Part shown: one piece after another, positions 1 through 7,488 of the stretch
How positions within the stretch are numbered: position 1 is the stretch's first letter
Layout: the number at the start of each line of letters is the position of its first letter
Origin: SZUA-370 sp034003955
Lineage (GTDB): Bacteria; Spirochaetota; Spirochaetia; Treponematales; UBA12059
DNA length: 28,748 bases
Direction of reading: 5' to 3'
NCBI GenBank assembly: GCA_034003955.1
Contig: JAVEXO010000034.1
Coordinates: 1 to 28,748, forward strand
The notes under the pieces: model-generated
Told to the model about the DNA's origin: nothing
Databases searched by the model: none
The model's input: the letters and a program-made list of their open reading frames with translations, nothing else
Program-made: the position numbers and the translations under genes

Positions 1-1
1 G

Positions 2-46
2 GGCCAAAGGGCCGAGGACGGAAACGCCTCGACCTTCCACTCTTGA
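2..46 (+). CDS. possible 3' tail of an upstream gene (partial)
   Basis: An open frame enters from the left edge and ends at a TGA at 44-46, two bases before the ribosome binding site of the next gene. Only about 14 codons are visible, so no product can be named. The close spacing would fit the last gene of an upstream operon member; an ABC ATPase is missing from this transport cluster and could lie there, but that is a guess. Confidence 0.2.
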   Translation, partial: GQRAEDGNASTFHS

Positions 47-61
47 AAAGGAGGACGCAAC

Positions 62-1537
62 GTGAGCCGTAGGATCATTGCGCTCGCTACCTTACTGTCA
101 GCATTCGTACTAGCGCCTTCCTTTGCGGCGATGCCCGATGTCTTCTATAACGGCGCCCGGCAATCGATAGCCGCTTCAGAGGCCCGTTTACTGGCGATTG
201 CAGGCAGGGCGGAGCCAGGATTCAGCCTTGGAGAGCTCTTCCCTATACAGCTCGAGGCATGGCGCCTTGAACTCATCACCGACAAGGGTCCAAGGCTCAT
301 AGAGGCCGACAACCTTGGAGAGCGCCTGTATGACATCCATGTCGTACAGAGCACACGCGCCTGGGACATTGTTCTCGATTCTGATGCTCGGGGCATTCGT
401 GAGCGCATAGAAGGCGTGACGCGGCTTGAGCTCAAGGGTGAACCAAACCCTGAAAAAAGCCTTGAAGTATGGGTGTCATGGGAAGGCGTTCCCCAGCTTA
501 AAGGCGAGATTCGCAGATGGGCAGAGCGAGCCGGAGTCTCGGTGAAGGTCATAGACGTACCATCTATAAAGAGCAAGCTCATCACCGTCCTGCGTGGCGG
601 CGGCAAGGTACCCGACCTGGTCATGATCCAGTCAGATTATATCCCTGACCTGGTCGAGGCAGGAGCCCTCCAGGCCATCGACGGCCTCCGTCTGCCGGAA
701 TCAGGCTCCAAAGGTAGGCAGGCCTTCGCTCTGGGCGGCAGGCTCCTTGCTGCGCCCTTCTACTGCGACACCCAGCTTGTATTCTATTCCACCACGCTCA
801 TCCGTGGCAAACCAGAGCTTGACTGGAACCTTGGCGACATGGAGAGACTGGCCGTGGCATCAGGCGCGAGTACACCATGCGCATGGAATGCCTATTCCGC
901 CTATTGGTTCCTTCCCTTTGTCATAGGCTTTGGCAAGGATACCATCATAGACCAGGGTGGCACCATGCATGTCATGGATCCAGCCTACGGCAAGGCCCTC
1001 CACTACCTGAGCGATGCCATCACCCGCGGATTCATGCAGCCGATGGAACGGGACGCGATGATGGCCTATTTTACATCCGGCAAGACGGCCTTCATACTTT
1101 CAGGCTCCTACAGCCTGCCTGAGTTCAAACGCCTGGGGATACCCTTCGGCGTGGCACCCTTCCCTCTGGTATCGCCCGGCGGGAAGCGGGTAGCACCCCT
1201 CCTTGACTACAAGGGCTGGGCCGTCACACGCACAAGCAAGAGCCCCGTGCTGGCCCGCCGCCTCATACAGTACCTGTCAGGAGCAGAGCTGCAGGCCACC
1301 TTCTGTGCCAGCCAGGGCAAGTTGCCTGCCAATGATGAAGCATGGAGCCTCTTGCCTGACCAGGGCGGGTACCTGACTATACTCAAGGCTAGTTACGACG
1401 CAGGCGTGACGGTGCCTCCCCTACCAGTATACGGCATCTTCAAGAATGCCTTATGGAAGCTCCTGCGCCTCTATCTGGGTGGCCAGATGAGCTCTGATGA
1501 TATGCTGGCGGCACTCACTGTCATCATGAATGAATAA
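62..1537 (+). CDS. ABC transporter extracellular solute-binding protein, MalE-like, with extra N-terminal domain
   Basis: Periplasmic binding protein of a carbohydrate-type ABC importer (family 1). The start is GTG at 62, with AAGGAGG at 48-54. Residues 1-23 form a signal peptide (ALAPSFAA cleavage region). The binding-protein fold begins only near residue 133 (SLEVWVSW) and runs to the end, with family-like stretches such as GKTAFILSGSYSLPEF and LLDYKGWAVTR. Residues 24-127 are an additional domain absent from ordinary MalE proteins. Its G-x-x-L-x-E-L-F pattern followed by beta-strand-like segments loosely resembles the sulfite-oxidase-like repeats of the next gene. The stop is followed after 40 bp by that gene, and the permease comes third, so the three look like one operon. 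The substrate cannot be told from sequence; an oligosaccharide is the family default. Confidence 0.8.
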   Translation: MSRRIIALATLLSAFVLAPSFAAMPDVFYNGARQSIAASEARLLAIAGRAEPGFSLGELFPIQLEAWRLELITDKGPRLIEADNLGERLYDIHVVQSTRAWDIVLDSDARGIRERIEGVTRLELKGEPNPEKSLEVWVSWEGVPQLKGEIRRWAERAGVSVKVIDVPSIKSKLITVLRGGGKVPDLVMIQSDYIPDLVEAGALQAIDGLRLPESGSKGRQAFALGGRLLAAPFYCDTQLVFYSTTLIRGKPELDWNLGDMERLAVASGASTPCAWNAYSAYWFLPFVIGFGKDTIIDQGGTMHVMDPAYGKALHYLSDAITRGFMQPMERDAMMAYFTSGKTAFILSGSYSLPEFKRLGIPFGVAPFPLVSPGGKRVAPLLDYKGWAVTRTSKSPVLARRLIQYLSGAELQATFCASQGKLPANDEAWSLLPDQGGYLTILKASYDAGVTVPPLPVYGIFKNALWKLLRLYLGGQMSSDDMLAALTVIMNE

Positions 1538-1577
1538 AGTACCCATATGCGCTGATGTACGAATAAGGAGAATATCT

Positions 1578-3098
1578 ATGAAGAGAACAAAGACTATAGT
1601 AGGCGCCATGATGTCCCTACTCGTCGTAACGCTGCTAGCCATCACCGTGGGTTGTGCCACACAGGAACCAGCGGCGGCGGCAGAAGCGGACAGCGCCTCT
1701 GGCTCCGATGCAACCAGCTCGGCCTCAGATGCCGATTACACCGCGTCAGGAGCCGGCGAGAAGTCTGACCAGTCATACCAAGACGGTACTGGCTGGTCAA
1801 TAGCGCTCAAAGGCGTCAGGGAAGCCAAGCTCTATCAGAGCTATTTTGATGATGCCAAGAAACACACAAGCCACTACGTAGAAAAGATGGTAGACAAGAA
1901 AGGCGTGAAGACCTACTACCGTGGCATGCCCCTTCGTCTCGCCATAGCCATGATAGACGGCGTAGAGAAGGATCACGCCTGGCTGTTCGACGAGCAGCTC
2001 TGGGCCTCGGGCTACGATGTGACCCTGGTAGCCAAGGATGGCTACTCTGCTACATTCAATACCAGGGATATGGCCCCCGATGCCCTGATCCTTGCCGACT
2101 CAGAAGACGGAAAGCCAATAGCACCCATGGTCGTCGGTGATTCACTCAAAAACCTCTGGGTTAAGGACATCGCAAAGATTGAGACGTCTCTTGCGCCGAG
2201 CGCCCTCGTGGCGGCGGCGGCATCATTCTCTCTTGAAATAGACATAAATGGAGCCACGGGTAGCTTCAGCCTCGCCGAGCTTGAGAAGCTCCCCATGTAC
2301 ACCGAGGGCAAGGGCGCCTACACGACAAGCGCAGGCACCCGCCACGAAGGCGTCTACGGCGGGGTCAGGCTACTAGAGCTTCTAAGAACCTACACAGACA
2401 TCTCAAGTGATGACTCAATAACATTCGTAGCCATGGATGGCTACGAGATGAGCTATTCAGGCAAGACGGTGCTCGAGGCCAAGGACGGAGAATGGCTACT
2501 GGCGTTCAAGCTGGATGGCGACTACCTCCCCAAGGACCCCGGCTACGTTCGAACCATAATGGTAGGGCCAAAGACCCCCAACATAGAAGGCCACCTGTCG
2601 GTGCGCATGGTAAAGAAGATCGTCGTCAAACAGAAGGATTTCGTAGACTTCAATCTCTCCCTGACGGGCAAGATGAACTCGGAACTGGACCGCTCCACCG
2701 TACAGAGCTGCGTCGGCTGTCACAAGAAGAGCGTTACCTTCGAGAAGAAGGGTGAGGTGGCCGAGTATACCGGGTTCCCACTATGGCTTCTCTTGGGATA
2801 CATAGACGACCCCCTCTACGCACCGCACAAACAGGATGCCTCGATAGCCGCATACAACGACTCTGCCGCCAATGCAGGATACATGATCGACCTGAGCGCC
2901 GCTGATGGCTACAAGGTAAGCGTCAGCTCAAAGGACATAACAAGGAATTCAGACATAATCGTGGCCATGTACAAGGATGGTGACAAACTGCCTGACTCCG
3001 AAGCTCCGCTCATCATAGTCTGGGATCGCTCCCTAGGCACCATACCGGAAGGCCTCAAGAACATAAAGATGCTGGCCAGTGTAGGAGCCAGGTTCTGA
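1578..3098 (+). CDS. lipoprotein with three sulfite-oxidase-like (molybdopterin-fold) domains and a CxxCH motif
   Basis: I chose ATG at 1578 because AAGGAG lies at 1565-1570 and a lipoprotein signal follows immediately (hydrophobic stretch, Cys26 in TVGC), giving 506 aa. A Ser/Ala/Asp-rich linker covers about residues 27-58. Three repeats follow, at roughly 60-210, 220-360 and 362-506. Each has the pattern y-x-G-x-x-L-x-x-L, then a 'dGY' strand, then 'kdGd-LP' and a closing 'vk-I' strand, as in the oxidoreductase molybdopterin-binding fold. Only the third repeat has cysteines, C378-V-G-C381-H382, placed about where the family has its Mo-coordinating Cys (C-x-G-x). This could be a c-type heme site or a relic cofactor site. 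There is no twin-arginine signal, which argues against export with a preloaded cofactor. It sits between the binding-protein and permease genes, so a role in that importer is likely; the function is unknown. Confidence 0.65.
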   Translation: MKRTKTIVGAMMSLLVVTLLAITVGCATQEPAAAAEADSASGSDATSSASDADYTASGAGEKSDQSYQDGTGWSIALKGVREAKLYQSYFDDAKKHTSHYVEKMVDKKGVKTYYRGMPLRLAIAMIDGVEKDHAWLFDEQLWASGYDVTLVAKDGYSATFNTRDMAPDALILADSEDGKPIAPMVVGDSLKNLWVKDIAKIETSLAPSALVAAAASFSLEIDINGATGSFSLAELEKLPMYTEGKGAYTTSAGTRHEGVYGGVRLLELLRTYTDISSDDSITFVAMDGYEMSYSGKTVLEAKDGEWLLAFKLDGDYLPKDPGYVRTIMVGPKTPNIEGHLSVRMVKKIVVKQKDFVDFNLSLTGKMNSELDRSTVQSCVGCHKKSVTFEKKGEVAEYTGFPLWLLLGYIDDPLYAPHKQDASIAAYNDSAANAGYMIDLSAADGYKVSVSSKDITRNSDIIVAMYKDGDKLPDSEAPLIIVWDRSLGTIPEGLKNIKMLASVGARF

Positions 3099-3154
3099 TT
3101 AATGGCCGTATAGGCTCAGGCCAGCCTGCATCGCGCAGGTTCCTGGGCCTGGCC

Positions 3155-4900
3155 ATGGACAATCTGCGCCTCGCCCCCCTAGTGGCACTCGTCGCTCTGG
3201 CGGGAGTAGCTCCCTTTCTATCCGCCTTGAGGAACAGCTTCTACCTAGGCGATGCCTTCGCCGGCATGGCCAATTACCGCCAACTGCTGGCAGACCGCGG
3301 CTTTCCCATGGCAGCCGCCATAACAATAGGGTGGAGCCTCCTGTCTGCCACAACGACCCTGGCAATAGCCTATCCCCTTGCCTCTCTGGCCATGGCTTCA
3401 CGCAGGGCCTATGCCATCCTATTCCCGCTCTTCGTGGCCATGTGGGCCGTACCCGTCTACATAGGCGCACCCCTCTGGCGCTTCGTGCTCCATGGTGCCG
3501 CCGGAGATTCGGTGTTCAGAACCCTAACGGGCATAGAAATAAACCTGATGAACTCTCCTGTGGCCGCATTCCTGTCAACGGCCATGGTCGCCTCATGGTT
3601 CAGGCTGCCCCAGGCCGTCTTGATACTGATCGCCGCCCTGGGTCGATCACGCCAGAGCATAGACGACGCGGCGCGGGCAGACGGAGCCGGCCCTGCGGCC
3701 CTTGCCTTCACCATACACCTGCCCGCCATGTCTGGAGCCATAGCCGCCATAGCCGCCCTGGAGCTGGTATCGGCCTTCAAGGAATTTACCGTGCCCTTCC
3801 TCATGACGGCCGGGGGCCCTCCCCTGCTTTCAGGCATAACAAACAGGACGGTTGTCGGTGCTACGACGACACTTGAAATCTACCTCTATGATCTGTTCTC
3901 AGGCTATGCCGACTCGGGCATAGTATCGGCCTACGCGGTCGTACTGTCTTTGGCCGTGGGGCTGACGGTAGCGCTGGGCTTCTTGCTACGGGCCGCCATC
4001 AAACGTCGCGGCAGCGCGGCTCGATATAACGGGCAGCTGCCCAGACGCATAGGCCGCGTGCCAGGCAGGATAGCCGACATAGGCCTTGCGGGTTCGTCAT
4101 GGCTCATCGTAGGCGTACTGGTCTCAGCCGCCTTGGTCCTAGCATTCTGCATACTGTGGATGGCCTTCTCAGGCCTTTCCGTTGCCTTCGTAGACAGCCT
4201 CATTCCACGATTCTTTACGACTGCCAATTTTTACAAGGCCTTCTTCGAGGATGGCCTGGCACTTGCCTTGGCCAACACCCTCTACGTTTCAACATTGACC
4301 GCCGCCTTGGTGGGCCTGGCCGCATTTCCGGCTGCCGCCTGGCTGGCAGACCGCCCACGAGCCAAGGCGGCGGCGTTCTTCGTCGTCCTCCAGGCACTCT
4401 CCAGCTCGGGAGGCGTTCATTCGCTCATTCCACTCTACGACCTGTGGCGCCGCCTTGGCCTCCTTGGAGGCTATGCCCCGGTCGTGCTCGTCTATCTCTA
4501 CCACAGCCTGCCTGTGGCCCTCTTTGCCCTGACAGAGTTCATGCGCGACCAGCCACCATCATTCAAGGAAGCGGCAAGGCTGGAGGGTTTGGGCACCTTT
4601 GGCTACCTGTGGAGAATACAGCTGCCACTGGCTATGCCTGCCATAGGAGCCACGGCCATGGTTGCCTTCCTGTCGGCATGGAACGGCTTCATGGCTCCAC
4701 TCGTGTTCCTGGACGACGACGCCACGTACACCATAGCAGTAAGGCTCCATGCCTATGTAGGCTCTATCGCATCGGGATCGCCCCGCTGGAACCTCTTTGC
4801 CGCGGCATCTATAGTCAACATAGCCATAGTTGGATTGCTGTTCAGGTTCTTTAAAAAACCGCTGGCCAACACGGCCCTCTCCGATCAGGCAGACGACTAG
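3155..4900 (+). CDS. fused two-domain ABC transporter permease (MalF-MalG type)
   Basis: Inner-membrane permease of a binding-protein-dependent importer. The 581-aa protein is twice the usual permease length and contains two permease units joined by a basic linker (about residues 275-310). Each half has several hydrophobic helices and one EAA loop: SIDDAARADGAGPAALAFTI in the first half and SFKEAARLEGLGTFGYLWRI in the second. Family permeases are normally two separate genes, so this is a natural fusion, with no sign of a frameshift. The start is uncertain: ATG 3155 lacks a good ribosome site, and the frame stays open upstream (PASRRFLGLA), where a basic leader before helix 1 would suit a permease but has only ATT or CTG as start. 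Its stop overlaps the stop of the convergent methyltransferase gene in a shared CTAG. No ATPase gene is in the window. Confidence 0.85.
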   Translation: MDNLRLAPLVALVALAGVAPFLSALRNSFYLGDAFAGMANYRQLLADRGFPMAAAITIGWSLLSATTTLAIAYPLASLAMASRRAYAILFPLFVAMWAVPVYIGAPLWRFVLHGAAGDSVFRTLTGIEINLMNSPVAAFLSTAMVASWFRLPQAVLILIAALGRSRQSIDDAARADGAGPAALAFTIHLPAMSGAIAAIAALELVSAFKEFTVPFLMTAGGPPLLSGITNRTVVGATTTLEIYLYDLFSGYADSGIVSAYAVVLSLAVGLTVALGFLLRAAIKRRGSAARYNGQLPRRIGRVPGRIADIGLAGSSWLIVGVLVSAALVLAFCILWMAFSGLSVAFVDSLIPRFFTTANFYKAFFEDGLALALANTLYVSTLTAALVGLAAFPAAAWLADRPRAKAAAFFVVLQALSSSGGVHSLIPLYDLWRRLGLLGGYAPVVLVYLYHSLPVALFALTEFMRDQPPSFKEAARLEGLGTFGYLWRIQLPLAMPAIGATAMVAFLSAWNGFMAPLVFLDDDATYTIAVRLHAYVGSIASGSPRWNLFAAASIVNIAIVGLLFRFFKKPLANTALSDQADD

Positions 4901-5736
4901 GCGTCAGGCAACCCGCCAGGAGCCCGACTGGGCAACACGCCGCGACTCTGCAGGTCACGCCGCCAGGCGTTCATAAGCACACCGTAGGCAACCCCGGCAT
5001 TCAAGGACCCTTTGGCACCGAGCATGGGGATGCTCACCGTGCGACTACAAAGCGCCATGGCCTCGGGTGAAACGCCCAACTCCTCCGAGCCCACGACGAC
5101 CATACCAAACGCAGGGAATTTGAACGAGTCTATTGATTCTCCGCGCAGCTCCAGGGCAATGGCCTCTCCACCATGGCGCAAGTCATCAAGGCCGCCTCGC
5201 CGCCATGGCACTAAGGTGGTGGCGCCCATGGCCGATCGAGCCGCCCGCCGGTGGGCTGGGTCGGCTGTAAAGCCCGACAGGACTATCTCCGAGACACCAA
5301 AGGCATCTGCGCTCCTGAATATTGAGCCCACATTAAAAGGCGAGCGTAGGTCCTCAAGGTAGGTGCGTACGCCGGGGAAGACGAGACGCTCAGATGCCGC
5401 CAATCCAAGCCCCAGGGGTTCCCGTAGATCCCAATCGGCCGGGGACATGCCGGCGTGTGCCTCGAGGCACCTGGAGAGCCTGTTTACTATCCTTGTTCCC
5501 GCCTCCGGCGACGACAGAGCCTTCATACCCGCCTCGCCGCATGCCTCAGCCGCGAGCGCGCGCAGTTCAGGGCTCAATGCCTGGTCCTCCTTGAAGGCGG
5601 CCGCCACCTGAGCCACCCACGCGCCCGCGTCTGTCCTGCCAAGCCGGTAGTCGGCCTCCACATGAGCGAGCACCTGGGCCGCCTTGCGCGCCCTATGAAG
5701 CGGAGACAGGCTCATGAGTTTCCGTACGGCTATCAT
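4897..5736 (-). CDS. TrmH/SpoU-family RNA 2'-O-ribose methyltransferase
   Basis: Transfers a methyl group from S-adenosylmethionine to a ribose 2'-OH of rRNA or tRNA. The C-terminal half carries the three SPOUT motifs: NVGSIFRSADAFGV (motif 1), VVVGSEELGVS (motif 2) and IPMLGAKGSLNAGVAYGV (motif 3, the knotted SAM site). The N-terminal ~110 residues are a helical extension of unknown role. The exact RNA target cannot be assigned. The start at 5736 has no Shine-Dalgarno sequence; a TACAAT box lies only 6 nt upstream, which suggests a leaderless mRNA. The next Met is at codon 8, also without a ribosome site. The gene ends tail-to-tail with the permease gene. Confidence 0.85.
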   Translation of the reverse strand: MIAVRKLMSLSPLHRARKAAQVLAHVEADYRLGRTDAGAWVAQVAAAFKEDQALSPELRALAAEACGEAGMKALSSPEAGTRIVNRLSRCLEAHAGMSPADWDLREPLGLGLAASERLVFPGVRTYLEDLRSPFNVGSIFRSADAFGVSEIVLSGFTADPAHRRAARSAMGATTLVPWRRGGLDDLRHGGEAIALELRGESIDSFKFPAFGMVVVGSEELGVSPEAMALCSRTVSIPMLGAKGSLNAGVAYGVLMNAWRRDLQSRGVLPSRAPGGLPDA

Positions 5737-5742
5737 ATGGAT

Positions 5743-5748
5743 ATTGTA
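5743..5748 (-). promoter_or_regulatory. -10 box of the SpoU methyltransferase, leaderless geometry
   Basis: On the minus strand TACAAT is followed by six bases and then ATG, so transcription would start at or next to the A of the start codon. No convincing -35 box is seen 16-18 bp upstream. Confidence 0.4.
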
Positions 5749-5760
5749 TTTTAAAAGACA

Positions 5761-5802
5761 ACAAAGAGTATAGCTTTATTACAAAAAACGACAAAGAGTA
5801 TA
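5761..5802. repeat. 12-bp direct repeat, two copies 30 bp apart
   Basis: ACAAAGAGTATA occurs at 5761-5772 and again at 5791-5802. On the minus strand this reads TATACTCTTTGT and lies just upstream of the methyltransferase promoter, so it could be a regulator site or a duplicated promoter element. Confidence 0.5.
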
Positions 5803-5820
5803 AGAAAGAAGAGAGACGAA

Positions 5821-5851
5821 GTAGAGAATAGGACTCCGCTCTATTCTCTAC
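5821..5851 (-). terminator. 11-bp hairpin downstream of the iron-ADH-like gene
   Basis: GTAGAGAATAG (5821-5831) and CTATTCTCTAC (5841-5851) are perfect inverted repeats around a 9-nt loop. On the minus strand a pyrimidine-rich stretch follows. It lies between two minus-strand genes (5737-5913), so a terminator for the upstream gene is the likely role, although the U-tract is interrupted. The stem is AT-rich, and processing or regulation is also possible. Confidence 0.45.
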
Positions 5852-5913
5852 CTCTCAATATTCTCTTTCCTAAGCTCTTTTACTCTTATTCTCTTCGTAG
5901 GTATTTCCCTATC

Positions 5914-7062
5914 TCAGTAAACCGTCTTTATGAAGTCGAAGACGTCGTCTACGGTCATCGTACGGGGAAGGAAATTCATGAAGTCGAAGCGCCTGGCCGA
6001 TTCAGCCGTCTCTACGAGGCGTTCCAGGGGTAGGTCAAAGTCCTTGAGCCTGCTTGGGATCTTGAGAACCCCAAGTCTCGTACGCATCGATTCTACGGCC
6101 CTAGATGCGGCTGCCGAGGCGCCTTCCTCAGGGTCTATCTCGCAGAACAGAGGAGCGAGCGCCGCTATCTTCTCTGGCCTCGAGCGCGATAGTGATTCAA
6201 GAAGATAAGGAAGTATGACGGCCGCAAGATTGCTCTTGGGCACGCCCCATCTGGCGTTGATGGCGAAGGATATGGCGGTGCCGAGCCCTGGCGATGATGC
6301 AGCCAGGCCCAGGCCTGACAGGAAACATGCCCTGACGGCGTCCATCCTGGCCTGAGGATCTTCCGGGCGTTGTATGGTCACATCGAGGGCATGGATATAG
6401 AGGCCTATGGCCTCCTTGAGCGCCATATCAGACAGGAAGCCCTCCTTGGCGGAGACATAGCCCTCTATGGCACCCATCGCGCCATCGAGCAGGGCGGCGG
6501 CGGCCGCCTTGAACGACAGGCCTCCAAGGGCATTGGGATCGAGTATGACGGCTGTTTCAACCCCACGCCTGGCCTGCAGGAAGGAGGCTCCGCCTGAACG
6601 TGCGTCTGTTAATACGAGGCCGCCTGACAGTAGAAACGGGTCACGGTAACTGGTAGGCGCCAGAACGAGGGGCAAAGGATCGCGCAGCGGTGGTTCACCA
6701 TCCATCCACGAGTCTACCGACGAGTCTCCTCCGGCGAGTGCCGCCACGGCCTTGGCCACATGCAGTGCCCGAATGCCGCCAATGCCTATGACCAGGGGGG
6801 TTCGTGATCCTCTGGCCAGGGTTAGCGCTTCCTCGACGGCTATCGATGAAGGCTTCTCATCCATATCGTCAAACGTTATGAGTTGCATGCCTCGTCCCTC
6901 AAGGATGGTGACGAGACGTTCTGTCGTCTTGGCCTCCGCAAGGCCTGGATCGGCTATGAGCAGGGCTCGTTCCGGGCCGCCCTCCAGCACCAGGGGCAGT
7001 TTATACAGAGCATCCTGGCCGATGAAGCAATCAGAGGGTACATGGAATCTAAAATCAGCCAT
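5914..7062 (-). CDS. iron-containing alcohol dehydrogenase homologue with lost metal site (probable pseudoenzyme)
   Basis: The 382-aa length and overall layout match group III Fe-dependent alcohol dehydrogenases. The usual metal ligands are mostly gone. In the DxxxH motif Asp193 is kept but His is Gly197 (DGAMGAIEGY). In the HxxxH/PHG region the protein reads GLGTAISFAINARWGVPKS, so the expected His positions hold Ile264 and Lys276. The nucleotide motif GGGSxxDxAK is altered to GGIRALHVAK (Asp to His101), and TAGTGSE has become SYRDPFL. The reading frame is intact and full length, so it is probably a working protein with a changed role (binding, sensing or another chemistry) rather than a dead gene. 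The start at 7062 has AGGAG nine bases upstream. A terminator of flgM lies just upstream, so this gene is probably transcribed on its own. Confidence 0.75.
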   Translation of the reverse strand: MADFRFHVPSDCFIGQDALYKLPLVLEGGPERALLIADPGLAEAKTTERLVTILEGRGMQLITFDDMDEKPSSIAVEEALTLARGSRTPLVIGIGGIRALHVAKAVAALAGGDSSVDSWMDGEPPLRDPLPLVLAPTSYRDPFLLSGGLVLTDARSGGASFLQARRGVETAVILDPNALGGLSFKAAAAALLDGAMGAIEGYVSAKEGFLSDMALKEAIGLYIHALDVTIQRPEDPQARMDAVRACFLSGLGLAASSPGLGTAISFAINARWGVPKSNLAAVILPYLLESLSRSRPEKIAALAPLFCEIDPEEGASAAASRAVESMRTRLGVLKIPSRLKDFDLPLERLVETAESARRFDFMNFLPRTMTVDDVFDFIKTVY

Positions 7063-7129
7063 ACGTTGTGCTCCTACCCCAACTCTCCATGCCAGCGGCC
7101 ATTCGCTATGGGAGAGCGCAAGCCGTAGT

Positions 7130-7162
7130 AAAAAAAAGCTGTCCAGCTATATGGACAGCTTT
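7130..7162 (-). terminator. Rho-independent terminator of flgM
   Basis: The stem AAAGCTGTCCA/TGGACAGCTTT (7135-7145 and 7152-7162) has a 6-nt loop and is followed on the minus strand by a run of eight T (7130-7137). It begins 20 bp after the flgM stop. Confidence 0.9.
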
Positions 7163-7182
7163 ACAATAACCAATGCTGGCTC

Positions 7183-7461
7183 TTACAGAAGTTGATCGAT
7201 GATGCTGTCGGCAGTGGCGTTCAGAATGGTATCGTTTATGTAGTTAGGGTCGTCGATCTTAGCCTTAAGTTCGGCGATACGATCCATCCTGAGCTCCGGG
7301 GCGGCCTTTGCCAGCTCCAAAGCCTTGAACAGCTCGGCCTTGATCACAGCCTCAGAGGACAGGCTCACGGAATCATTACCCGAATTCCTGTCGGCATGGT
7401 TTACGCCGGAGGGTTTCTTAGGCTGGATTGGATCCAGCGGGTTCAGCCTGTCAATCGTCAT
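7183..7461 (-). CDS. flgM: anti-sigma-28 factor FlgM
   Basis: A small regulator that binds the flagellar sigma factor FliA (sigma-28) and holds back late flagellar genes until the hook is built. I chose ATG at 7461 because AGGAG precedes it and the family pattern starts there, giving 92 aa. The FlgM core is visible: DSVSLSSEA, then a helix with ELRMDRIAELKAKIDD, then YINDTILNATADSIIDQLL at the C terminus (typical R-x-x-K-I-x-x-L-K-x-x-I-x-x-x-x-Y). The N-terminal half is Pro/Asn-rich and probably disordered, as usual. A near-consensus sigma-28 promoter lies upstream, so the gene is probably feedback-controlled by its own target. It follows rsmI on the same strand and is closed by a strong terminator. 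Confidence 0.85.
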   Translation of the reverse strand: MTIDRLNPLDPIQPKKPSGVNHADRNSGNDSVSLSSEAVIKAELFKALELAKAAPELRMDRIAELKAKIDDPNYINDTILNATADSIIDQLL

Positions 7462-7488
7462 CGGTGGCTCCTGCCTTTCACATACTCT

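Noticed and set aside
3099..3470. Long antisense frames opposite the permease, groEL and aroC genes
   Set aside because: They mirror codon bias of the real genes on the other strand, lack ribosome sites and show no recognisable domains.
5914..7062. Iron-ADH-like gene as a 3-dehydroquinate synthase paralogue
   Set aside because: It shares the superfamily fold, but the AroB motifs (VPTTLLAMVDAS, LGHTIGHGIE) are absent, and overall layout fits Fe-ADH better.
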